From Nyssa sinensis (lineage: Eukaryota; Streptophyta; Magnoliopsida; Cornales; Nyssaceae), in NCBI GenBank assembly GCA_008638375.1, contig CM018052.1:20849071-20913070 (forward strand): a stretch of 64,000 nt of DNA, read 5' to 3'. The notes beneath the pieces are model-generated. The model was not told where the DNA came from. It saw only the letters and a list, made by a program, of their open reading frames with translations, and did not search any database. Positions 12,301 to 24,900 of this stretch are shown here, piece after piece. Position numbers and translations under genes: made by a program. Numbering within the stretch: the stretch's first letter is position 1; each line of letters opens with the position of its first letter.

Positions 12301-15300
12301 GGAAAAATACTTTGCTTTGAGACACATATTCGGAGACCTTATTTCCATGTAAAGCCACTTGATGATAAACAACTAGAAAATTGGCATCACTATCTGGACT
12401 TCGTGGAGAAGCAGGAGGATTTTGACTGGGTATGCTATTCTATTGTTATTGTGCTTGTTTGGATTTCTTTCTTGTTCTTTCCTATTTGTAAAATTCCTGT
12501 CTACTTTCAGGCTGTGAAACTTTATGAGAGATGCCTTATCTCCTGTGCTAATTACCCTGAATTCTGGATGCGTTATGTGGATTTCATGGAAACCAAGGGA
12601 GGACGAGAGCTTGCAAACTTTGCACTAGACAGAGCAACAAAAATATTTCTGAAGGTATGCTTTATATCTAAACAATAGAGAAAAAAAAGGGGGGGGGGGG
12701 TGGGAAGAGGAGAAAAATTCTGAACTTAACTACTGCATAACCTGCCTGTTAATTTTTTGCCATCCAAAGTTACTGATTACGTTGGTTTTTGTTAAAATTC
12801 TGTTCACTGCGATTTTGTAAGCCTTCCAATGGATTGGACCAGTATCCAAGTTCAATTTGAGTCAGATATATTTAGCTGAATTTGATAGGAAAGTCTAATC
12901 TGATAATCTGTTAATAACCTGAATCCAGTTCATCCGAATAACTAACAAATCAGATTAGGACTTAGGTCAAAGAGAATTTTATAATCAATATGATTATGTA
13001 CTAACAAAATTCATATTCATATCACTGCATTCTACGACACGAACAAACCATGACGTATTGATTCACTTTATCAATTTCCACCACTTCTATTTAATGTTGT
13101 TATGATCACATGGCTTTGAGACCTGGAGGGGGTGTTGGCTCCAGGGATGGGTAGGGATCGAGTAGTGCCGGTGGATCTAGATTCCTACAGTTCTTGGTTA
13201 AGAGCTTTTGCATTTGGTGCTTGGTGGGGTTTTTGGTACCATGGATGTTGAGTGGCCATCATGTTAGGTTTTGGGTTGATCATTGGTGTAGAAATGGGTT
13301 TCTATATGGATATGTTTTAGGCCTATTTAGGATAGTGGGTTTGGCTGGTTATGGTTGCTGATTATATCAACCTGGCGGAGAGTGGAGTGGTTTGGGATAT
13401 TCTCTTTTATAGACTACTTAATGATTGGAAGATGGAGGAGGCCATGGAGTTCTTTGCTATATTGTATGGACAGCACATTGACGAGGGATTAAATAACTCC
13501 ATGTGGTGGGTTTGGTCATGGTGTGGCTACTTTGAGCCTTTTACTAGGTTTTGAGGGGAGGTAGGCAAGAGTTCCTGTGAGAAGCTTTTTTTTTTTGGGT
13601 ATGAAGAGAACCCCAAATGCCAAACATTGTTTCAAATTTCGTCGATGAGTAAAAGCCATTTAAAACACTAAAGCCCTTGCCAGGGCGGCTTTTTGACGAG
13701 GAACAAGAAGACCATGGGCCATTCGTTTTGATCTTGGAGGATATTTTATTTTTGTAATTTTTATTTCTTTCAGGACTTGGTTATTCTATTTTAGGATTTG
13801 ATTTAGTACTCTATTTTATTTTAGGTGTTTGCCCTTTTGGGTAATTTTTTTTAGGGTTTGCCTATAAATAGGCTGATTTTAATGGAATAGTCAGTTTTTT
13901 GACGCATGAAAATTTCTTGTTTTCGTATTTTTCGTATTGGTGTGGATTCCGATGCTTTCCCTAGGTGTGGATGCCTAGGGTTCTTTTTTTCTTGGGTGTG
14001 GATTCTTAAGATCTTGTATCAATTTTGGTATTAGAGCAAACTTCAATCTCTTCAGAGCCTAAATCCGATTTACTGTTCATAGATGATTGGGAAAAAAATT
14101 GACCTGTTCTTTGCCATCTGTTCCTGAACAACCATCAACTACTGTTCATCATCTGTCATTGCAGAATCCAACCATCTTGTTCCTCACAGAAATCCGTCAC
14201 AGATTCATCAGAGACCCATACTCGTCATCATCATGGTCGCTGAGCCCAGCCTCCAACATCGCCAACGAGTTCTTCAGCCGCTCAACACTTCCACCAGTTG
14301 CACCCCTGGTTCTTCACAACTGGACTTGACCGTTGCACCCCAGATTGACTAATACCTGCTTCAGATTCGTCATCGTGCGGTCATCGCAAACCACTGGTCA
14401 TCATCGTCATGCAGCTGTCAGATCACTAGGTCATTCTCTGACTGACTGATTGTCGTCATCACCTTCTCAATACCATCGCTGGAAAAACATATCTGTCATT
14501 GCAACCAAGTCCCTCACTGCTAAAACCATCATCACAGGTCACAAGCTTCAACTTTTCAGATCCAGCCACGTCTCCATCGCTCATTGTAAACCTATCATCA
14601 ACCACTGCTACATCGACATTTCGAGTTTTCATCATCGTTTTGGTTGTTGCTGTAGCCTCCTTCCGTTTGTTGCCATTGTCCCTATTGCGCCGCTCTCAGT
14701 AGAGTTTGTAAACCTAGATTGATCAAAGAAGGGGTCTATAAAAAATATCATTTAGTGACCAGAGTGAGCCCAGGTCCAAATCCATTTTCCAACATATTAA
14801 ACCAACCCAGGTCCATTTGAACACTCCAACCCCCACCACCAAAAAATATATATATAAAAAAAAGAACCAGACCTAAATTCAGGCTCATTTGACCCAAAAC
14901 AACACAACACAACACAACCCTATTTTATTTTATTTTTTAAAAAGGTCCAGTAAGAAACCCCATAGTTTTCTGAAATATTACCCAATTTACAAAAATATCT
15001 TTAGAAATGCTCTCAAAACTTCCAGAATATTGTGATAAAGGTTTTTTTGGACTTCAAAAAAGTATGCGTACTCCCTTGAGAATTGTGATTAGTACTATAT
15101 TTGATTTGGTGAGTCTGTTAATTTTGCAAAAAAGGTCCTTAAGCAAACCTCAAGCCTTATTTAACCCTCACTTGACTTTGATTGTTCCCATAAACCTTCA
15201 CTTCGGACTTTTGTTTCTAACCTGGCATCATTCTTTTCTTTTGAACTTTCAGTTCTTATGTTTGTGCATTTTGCAATAGTTTATAATTAATTTACTTGGG

Positions 15301-15914
15301 CAATTTTCAGGTGTATATTGGCATCTTCCCTTCTTTCGTTCCTTTCTTCTTCTTTTTTCTAGTTTGATTTTGTAAAAAAAATAAAAAGGTCTAGTAGCGA
15401 TTGCCTTTAGACATGGTTATAGGGCTATTCGAGGAAACACCATGGACTACCCTAGGTCGACCAAACCATGGGATCATCATCTTGATAGGTATCCTAGATT
15501 CTTTTGAGGGTGACAAGGAGGACACCTTTAGATCCATTCATCCACTTTGTAGGTATCAAGATACATACCTCGGGCCTTCCACTCAGAGATACCACTTTGA
15601 TTCCCCTAGGTATTTCCATATAAGGTCGACAATTTTCATTCAAAATAGAATGAGCCTTTTCCTCACTCAGTTGTACCCTTGGTGATGGGGAACACAAAGG
15701 AATTGGATGATTAATTTGGAATGTAAATTAAGGTTTAGGATTTATTTATGGTTATTTTATGTTTTCTTATTTTTAGGGTTCATTTTTGTTATTTAAGAGT
15801 TATTTTTTATTTTGGTAAGTTTAATTATGGTTTGCCTATTTATAGGGATTGATTCTATGAGACAAGCATACTTTGATTGTTGAATTGAATATTGATATTG
15901 AGATTTCCCTTCTC

Positions 15915-15963
<49 letters not shown>

Positions 15964-18900
15964 GTTTCTACCTTTTCTTTTTTCTCCTCTCTCTTTCTTC
16001 TTCTCTTCCCTCTTGGTTTCTTCTCTCTCCCTGGTCTCTACATCTGTTCTCTAATCTCCCTTCTTTCTCTTCCTTTTCTCCTCCTACATCACTTGGATAC
16101 CATTCTGTTAAAAACATGAGGGATGACCCATTTGTTTCCCCAACAATAGGAGAAAGTGGAACCCAAAATTCTAAAATGTGGTCCAATCCAATTGTTGTCT
16201 CTATCCAGGTTATCAGTAATTTTTACACATTTGCGTATTGCAGGAATTTTTTTATTTATTTTTGTTGCAAAATTGTCATTGATAATAATTTCCGTATGGA
16301 TGTAGTTTCTTAATCTGGCATTAAAAGAGGAAAAGTTGATATTGAACCAAATCCACAACCATATGAGTAGCTTGGTAAAATAATTCTACTTTTTTCTCAG
16401 AAAGGTGTTTAGTGCCAATCAAAATTGGTGATTTATGTTAAGAAAATATTTGGTGTGATATCCTGCCCATAAATGTTGGCCATGTCCTTCTTAGTAGGGG
16501 TGGAACTCGGGCGGGCTAACCTGAGCCCACCCCGATTTTGTTTGGGCTTGGGGTGTAGTTTTTATGTTTTGGGATGGGCCTGGTCAGAATAGTTCAAGCC
16601 TGATCTCAATTTGGGCTGGGCTTGGGTTGAAACATGAGAAGCCCAAACTCAACCCAGGCTTGAATCTAATAACAAATACGTATACACCTATACAAATTAA
16701 AAAAAATACTGCACCATTTATCAATTATATTATATTTATCTAAAGGATGGAGTGTAGTCTTATATAAACTACTTAACTGCAAATCAATTTTTGATGTGGG
16801 AGATGCTTTATCTCCACTAACAAAACCCAAATATAAGAATGCATTGTTCACAAATACATGTCATATTGTCTCGCTGTTTCAACAATGAGAACTTGCAGAC
16901 GCCAAGAATATGGAATCCCTTCGATTGTCACCATGGAGTGCCAGAGCTGTAACTGTTAAGCAAAGGATTCCAAGAAAAAGTGTCCCTCCGATTGTAGCAA
17001 TGGAGTATCACAAGACCTGCTTTCTATTCACAAACCCTTATTTTCCATCCAGAATTCCAAGGAAAAAGTTTTCAGGAAAATTGTTTCCATCATGGCGCCA
17101 CAACAATCTGAACACAAGCCCTCCTCTGTATGTCGACGCACTTAATGATGACGTCAGGGATTTTTGTGACTGTAATTTTGAATTCTCTCAATATGAATCT
17201 CAATCTCTGTTTCTTCTCATGAAATCTGGAATTAGGGATGTTTGACTGGAACTTTGAAGTATTTGTTATTGAAATTGGGGAAATTTGTGATTAAAATTTT
17301 AAAATCTCTTCTATATGTAATTCAGTGGACAAACTTGGTATTTGTAATCTTTGCATCGCTGTTACTGGTGCAGTAACTCTAGACAGAGCTACTTGTAGTG
17401 ACCCTTAATCTTTTTTTGATTTAGCAAGCAGAGTCTAGGAGTAGCTCATAGGGATCATCTTGAGGAATTAATAAATAAGAGTGAAAAAAATAAGAAAGAT
17501 TCATGCACATGACTGCTATTTGGTAGACTGCTATGAAATGGTTAAGGAGCTTTTCTATAATTTCAAAATAATGGAAAAAGCCACATTAGATATTTCTTTG
17601 ATATATTTGGCTGTGTGTCTTATACACACACATGCATATATTCAAATTATCTGATGCAATCTATTTTCTGCTTTACCTGCTATGAGTGCTTTATGGTCGT
17701 TCTTCTAAAGCTAGTTCTGCCCTACCTGATACACTGTTTTTTGCATTCATCCCACATCGAATAAAAGTGAAACACTGAATAGAGAAGTGATATCAGAAAA
17801 ACAGACTCCCCTTTTGAGAATATATCAATTACCATTTATGTCTCTTGCATTCATCACATGTGTTGACACGTTGAGAGTAAAGAATAATAGTTTAAAAATC
17901 TGTAACACCATTTACCAAATTAAAAAAACATTTAACTTTGACAACCCAACGGAACCGATACCCATGAATTTTAATTTGGGTTGGGCTCAGGTTGAATATT
18001 TTAGGTTTAAGGTCGGGTTCGAGATAGGCCTGGACAAGTTATTTGAAAGGTCAGGTTGAGCTTGGACATGTCTTAAGCCCAGCCCCAGCCCGCCTGACTT
18101 GCAGCCCTACTTCTTGGTCGTTCTTAGATAGATGATTTGGAGAATTGAGGGAAAGAAAATACTTATACCACTTGGTATAGTTGTAAATCTTTCTTGTTAC
18201 CTAAAGGTAATGATAGAGAACCAAAGCCCAAGTCATCCTCTCAGGTGTTAAGTTAGCAAACCCTCTCCTTTTTGTCCCAAAATGAGGCTGAAAAAAATGA
18301 TTGAGACTAGTCAGAAGAAAGGTTTAATGGTTAGGAAAGTTGATCTTTGTCCATCAGGAGAAATAGTTAACCAGCCAGTGGTCACTAACCTGGATAATGA
18401 TTCCTTGAAATTGTGTGTTGAAAACAATGTGGTCAGTAAAATCAAATTCACAGGTAAAGTTGTTAACCTTGGTAAGCCTCTTTCTGAGAGCATTCATTGG
18501 TTCTCACCTCGTTAGTCTAGTGGCCTTGTTCTTTTAACTTTAGATTCTCATCCTTCATTAGTTGGCCTAATTCTTTTACCAGTGAAGTCTCATCCATATG
18601 CATCTGTACTTTCTTTTGCCCAATAGCTTCATGATCTTCATGTCGATGTGCATTGTAAAATTGTTTTGAGTAATGAAAATTTTATTCTGGCAACATTGCA
18701 CAAGAAAATTCAAGTATTTCATTAGAGCAACCATACCATAATTTATGTTCCACAATCTGTTCAAGTCTTTGACCTTGTTTGTTATGTTCATAAATTGTGC
18801 CTCAATGCATTTTTACTCGACTTATTATTGAATATGGGTACTAATCTAAATTTGCATGTGGAGAATGTGTTTATTTACCAAGGCACCTTTGAGCCTTTTA

Positions 18901-21900
18901 TGTTACCGTAGGTATCCAGACAGATGTGGTTCCTTCTTCCGTAGCATCGATAGTTGTGTTTTTCTTAGCCAGGGAGAAATGATAGGGGAATAGGAAGGAC
19001 CACCCTAGGGCTATTTGTTTTCGATCCTGGAGGATGTTATATTTGTTAGAATATGCTGTTAGGATATTACACAAAATAAGAATATTCCTAGTCTATTTTT
19101 GTAGACCTTTATATTTCTTGTAATATAAATTCATAGATTAGAGAAGAGAATAATAACTCTCTCTAAATCTTTTCTTCCTAAACAACTCTCTCTCAACCTC
19201 TCTATTTCATTTTCATCTTCTCAATAAAACCCTAACAAAACCTAGGTTTTTAATTTCAACTTAGTATCAGAGTGATCCGAATACAACTTGGGAGTCACCG
19301 GAATAATTAGATGCAACCGTAGAGCCGCCACGAAGTCGCTGACTTTAGCATCTATATGTTGACGTCAGCACTGTACGAACAAAATCCACTTTTTTCTACA
19401 TGGTTTGGCTCGAAATTCCATGGTGAGATTTATTGTATTTTTGCCAAATTGTTTGGAATCATTTGATGGGTGTTTTTTATTTTTGAAAGATTTTTGGCAA
19501 AAATGTCCATTTTTTGTTGATCTGCGATTCTGACCTATTCCAGAGGCTAAAAATGGTTGGGCCTTCATCCATTGGACTTGTCTAGGGCTGAGAGAGGAAT
19601 GGGTGAAGTCTCGTTGCATTCCAACTCGATTTGGTTGTAGTTTTTTGGATTCAGACCTGTAGGCCTGCTCTAGAAGCACTCCTTATGCATGTTTTTTTGG
19701 TTTTCCTGATCCTGCTGCGAGTGTTGTTGCTGTTTCTGATCCATTTCAACCCTCTTTTAGATTTTTGGAGGCAAGGATTGGTCTGGATCGGTTCGCAATA
19801 CACTGTCTTTGCTATATTTTGTGACAGGGATTTACTAAAATTTGACAATGACAGATAAACAGCCAGGGATGCCTGAAAGAGGCTTTGGTTCAACCACCAG
19901 TGGAGGAGATGGACCCAGTCATATTGGGGCTCTTGGAGGAAACCCAACACTTTAGATTAGCCCGGTGAAGCTGATGGGAATAATTACCTCTCATGGTCAC
20001 GTGCTTGTTTACTGTTCATTGATGCAGCTGGCTAATATGATTATGTCACTGGGACACTCAAAGAACCAACATCAACCTTAAGCAGTGGCGCTTGAGCAAT
20101 TCCTTTGTAATATCAGGGCTTCTTAACTCCATGCAACCACACATTAGCCTTAGTTTTCTATTTTTGAAGACTGCATATGAGATTTGGACTGCTGTAGCAC
20201 ATACTTACTCACAAGTTGGTAATGATGCTCAGAACTACGATCTCCGCAAGCGTGTTCATGACACAAAAGAAAAAGATTTGAGTGTGACTGACTATTATGC
20301 TGATCTCAATGGTCTCTGGCGAGTATTGGATCACTATCAGAATTTTTAGGCCAAATGTCATGAGGATAGTGTCATGTTTCAGTAGCTAAAGGAAAAGGAA
20401 CGGGTGTATGATTTCTTGGCAGGCCTCAATGATGAATATGATCAATCTCGAGGTCAGGTGCTTGGACGTGATCCTTTTCCTACTCTGAGACAGGCATATG
20501 CTTTTATACAGCAAGAGGAGAGCAGGAGGGGTGTTATGCTTTATACTCCCACACCGGACAGATCTGCTTTACCTACCTTTCCTAAGAAAGATTTCAAAGC
20601 ACCACAGCCTTGTGTTGAGAACAAAGGTGGCAACTCTGAGAAGGGTCCTGTGAAGTGTGATTATTGCGGCAAGAGATGGCATACTTGGGATAATTGCTAT
20701 AAGCTTCGTGGTCGTCCAAATACAGGATGAGGTGGTGGCAAGACAGGATTTGGTAGGTCGCATGCTCACTTGACAGAGGCTTCAGACACTCCCCATGCTA
20801 GCACGGAAGATGCAAATCATCTCACATCAAAGGAACTACAGGTGTTTAGATGCACGATAGCTCGGTTTGACTCATCCACCTCTAGTTCTACCACTACATC
20901 TTCCCACTTTGCTAATACAAGTATTACAACATCTGCTCTGTGTGTTGGCCCCACTCTTACTCTTTGGATCATTGATTCAAGACCCACCGATCATATGATA
21001 GTTTCCTCTAATCTCTTTACCATATATTCTACTTGCTCTGGTAGGGATAAGGTTAGTGAAATAGATGGCTCATTGTCCTCAATATCGGGCAAGGGCTTCG
21101 TGTTTCGTTCTTCTTCTTTATCCTTGACTAACTGTTCTTCATGTCCTTAAGTTTTTCACTAATTTACTCTCAGTTAGTTCCATTACTAAAGCCTTAAACT
21201 GCTCAGTAACATTTTTTCCTTCTCATTGTCTTTTTCAGGGGTTGGGGGACAGGAAGAACGATTGGCAGTGGTAAGGCTCATGGGGGTCTATATTTGCTAG
21301 AGACTACATCTTCTATGTCTTCACCTCAACAAGCTCTCCAGGCAAATAGTTCTTCCCAACTTCAAGAATTATTATAGTGGCACCGACAGTTAGAACATCT
21401 TTCAGTTAGTACTATGGAGAAGGCTTTTCCCATTCTTGTTAAGCAGTGTAAACCTACCTTTATTTGTGATGCTTGTGAACTTGCTAAGCATACCCGAACT
21501 TCTTATCCTAGTAATAATAATAAAAGCATTGCTCCTTTTTTTGTTGTTCACTTTGATGTATGGGGTTCTTCTCGCGTTGTCTCTCTTTCTGGTTATCATT
21601 GGTTTGTTACCTTTATTGATTTCTACTCTCGTGTTACATGGGTATACTTGCTCAAGCATGAAAGTGAAGTTTTTCACAAAAATGGTTCAGACACGGTTGA
21701 TGCTAAAATTCGGATTCTACGGACTGATAATGGGGGTTAATATGACGATAGAGCTTTTTCAAACTATCTTTGGGATTGTGGGATTATCCATTAGACCAGT
21801 TGTGTGGATTCCCCAATACAAAATGGAGTGGCCGAATGAATAAACAAACAACTTCTTGAAGTGGCCCGTTCCTTGATGTTTATTATGAATGTACCCAAGT

Positions 21901-24900
21901 TTTTTAGGGGTGATGCTATCTTGATTGCTGATTATCTCATCAACTGCATGCCACTTCAGAGTTTGGGTTTTCAAAAACATCTTGCATTGCTTCTTGGGGT
22001 CCCCACTGGTTAGCTTGTTCCTCCCCGCATCTTTGGAAATGTCTGCTTTGTTCAGGACCACCAGAAGACTACAAGCAAACTTGATCCCAAAGCCTTGCGT
22101 TGTGTCTTTATTGGTTATTCTCCTACATAGAAAGGCTATAAGTGTTACCACCCATCGACTCAGAAGGTGTTTGTTAGTATGGATGTTACCTTTGATGAGA
22201 CAGAGTCTTTTTACTCTATTCCCCGACCATCTCTTCAAGGGGAGCAGGATCAGGAAAGGGCTTTCCCAACTCAGGAAGAGATGTTCTTTTTGTGGACTCC
22301 TTTTATTTGTAGTGAGGGGGAGAAGGTGACCATTTCTAAGAGCACTGAGGCGCTGGATAAATCATCTTATCTTGTTCATCGTGATCATGAACGGTTAGAC
22401 AAAGTTGACTCGAGGACGTATGTTCGGGCTTGACAGACTCGTCAAGATATGCAGATAGAACCCTATGTGCCTCCAGGAGAATCGCAATCACTGACTCTAG
22501 CTCCTTTAGCCCCATCATCAGGTGATGATATCTCTAATACATCTCCTATAAGTCCTGCTCATTCTGATGATATTGATATTCCTGTTGCTCTTCGTAAGGG
22601 AGTTTGGGCTTGTACCTAACACCCAATATCTAAATTTGTGTCTTATGACTCCTTATTCACTCTATATCGTGCTTTCATCTCCTCTCTAGCTTCCGTATCT
22701 ATTCCCCAGGGGTGGAAAGAGGCTCTAACAGATGCCAAATGGAAAGCAGCCATGGATGAGGAAATGGGAGCTCTAGGGAAAAATGAAACCTGAGAATTGG
22801 TTTCTATTCCAGATGGAAAGAAGCCGGTTGGTTGCAAATGGGTCTTCACAGTCAAGCAGAGCGCAGATGGTACGGTTGATAGATGTAAGGCTCGGTTAGT
22901 TGCCAAAGGGTTCACTCAAACTTATGGCATAGACTACCAAGAGACCTTTGCTCCAGTGGCCAAGATGAATTCCACCAGGACTCATACTCTCAGTAGTAGT
23001 GAATTTGGGGTGGACATTGCAATAGTTGGATGTAAAGACTGATTTCCTCCATGGAAATCTTGAGGAGGAGGTGTACATGGAGGTTCCTCCCAGTCATACT
23101 ACCAAGGCAACTGATGGGAAGGTTTGCAAATAGATGAAGGCTCTATAAGGGCTTAAGCAATCTCCGAGAGCTTGGTTTGACAGGTTGTATAAGGATATGA
23201 AAAAGTTTGGTTATAGATGAAGTCATGCAGATCACACCATGTTCACTAGGAGGGTAGATGGTAAGGTCGTTGTTCTTATTGTCTACGTAGATGATATAAT
23301 TGTGTCAGGGAATGATTCTACAGAGATAATAGGATTGAAGAGTTATCTAGCCAACGAATTTGAAATCAAAGATGTGGGAAACCTGTGATATTTCCTCGGA
23401 ATTGAAGTTGCCACATTAGATAAAGGGATCTTCATCTGTCAACGCAAGTATATCATTCATTTGCTAAAGGTAACAGGGATGTTGGGATGCAAACCTGCAG
23501 ATATTCCCATGGAAACCAATCATCGACTGAGTGGTAACAAGGGAGATCCCATGGATAAGGGAGGATATCAGAGATTGGTAGGAAGATTGATATACCTCTC
23601 ACACATGTCCTGATATAGCATATGCAGTGGGAATTACTAGTCAGTTCATGCATTATCCTAGAGTTCAGCACTTACAGGTAGTGTACCGTATTCTGAGATA
23701 TCTCAAGTTTGCTCCAAAAAAGAGGATTTTGTTCTCATGCCACAATCATTTAAAACTAGAAGTGTTCACAGATGTAGATTGGATAGGCTCCATGAATGAT
23801 AGACGATCTACTTTCTGCTACTGTACCTACTTAGGAGGTAATTTGATTACTTGGAGGAGTAAGAAACAAAAAGTGGTAGCTAGGTCTAGTGCCGAGGCTG
23901 AATATAGAGTTGTGGGGTGGCACATGGCGTTTGTGAACTAATGTGGCTTCAGACACTTATGAGTGACCTGGGAGTGCCGATAGATAAGCCCATGAAGTTG
24001 TACTACTATGATAACATCGCAGCCATTAACATTGCACATAGCCCAGTTCAAGATGATCGCACAAAACATATTGAGATTGATAGACATTTTATTAAAGAGA
24101 ATTTGAATCAAGGGTTAATTTACACGCCGTTTGTGACTTCAGGGGAACAACTGGCAGATGTTTTTACCAAGGGGCTCTGCAGTAGAATGTTTCATCTAAT
24201 TTCAAGCAAGTTGGGCATGAGGGACATATATGCACCAACTTGAGGGGGAGTGTTAGAACATGTTGTTAAGATATTACACAGAATAAGAAGATTCCTAGTT
24301 TATTTTTGTAAACCTTTATATTTCTTGTAATATAAATACATAGATTAGAGAAGAGAATAATAACTCTCTCTAAATCTTTTCTTCCTAACAACTCTCTCTC
24401 AACCAATGTTTTGAAACCCAGACTGTTCAGTGAACCGGAAAAAGGACCAAGTCACATGTCACTAGTTCAACTGTCGGGCCAACTGGAATTGAACCGTGAC
24501 ATCATAATTATGCCGTAAGTATATTTATTATTAATATTAATAATATATAAAAATATTTAAAATATGAAAAAATCAACTAATTTAAATTAATGTTTGTTGC
24601 TGCACTTTTCGACTCGCAATAAGTATGGGCTCCGTGACTTGTAGAACACTCAGAAAGATGATCAGAGGACCACCGGATTGGCTCCGGCGGTAGCCGCTCC
24701 GATGCTTAAGTAAGTAAATGGAATTGAAAGACCGTATTGAAAGTCAAAGAATGAGCATAAAAATAAAGCGTACCTTTAGGGTTTAATTTATAGGTCGTGG
24801 CCTTCCTAAGTTGATTAGGATTCGACGCCATGAATATAGGGATTTGATCATCGAAGATTGCAGTTACCTTGTGAAGTATTGAGTCGTAGATGGAGATAAT

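Noticed and set aside
14087..14722. Ser/His/Pro-rich frames as a host gene or gag
   Set aside because: Low-complexity TCATC-type sequence just after a primer site; no conserved motif, frames short and overlapping.
15873..16313. Leu/Ser-repeat frame of 146 codons
   Set aside because: Produced by the (CT)n microsatellite and adjacent pyrimidine tract; no family signal.
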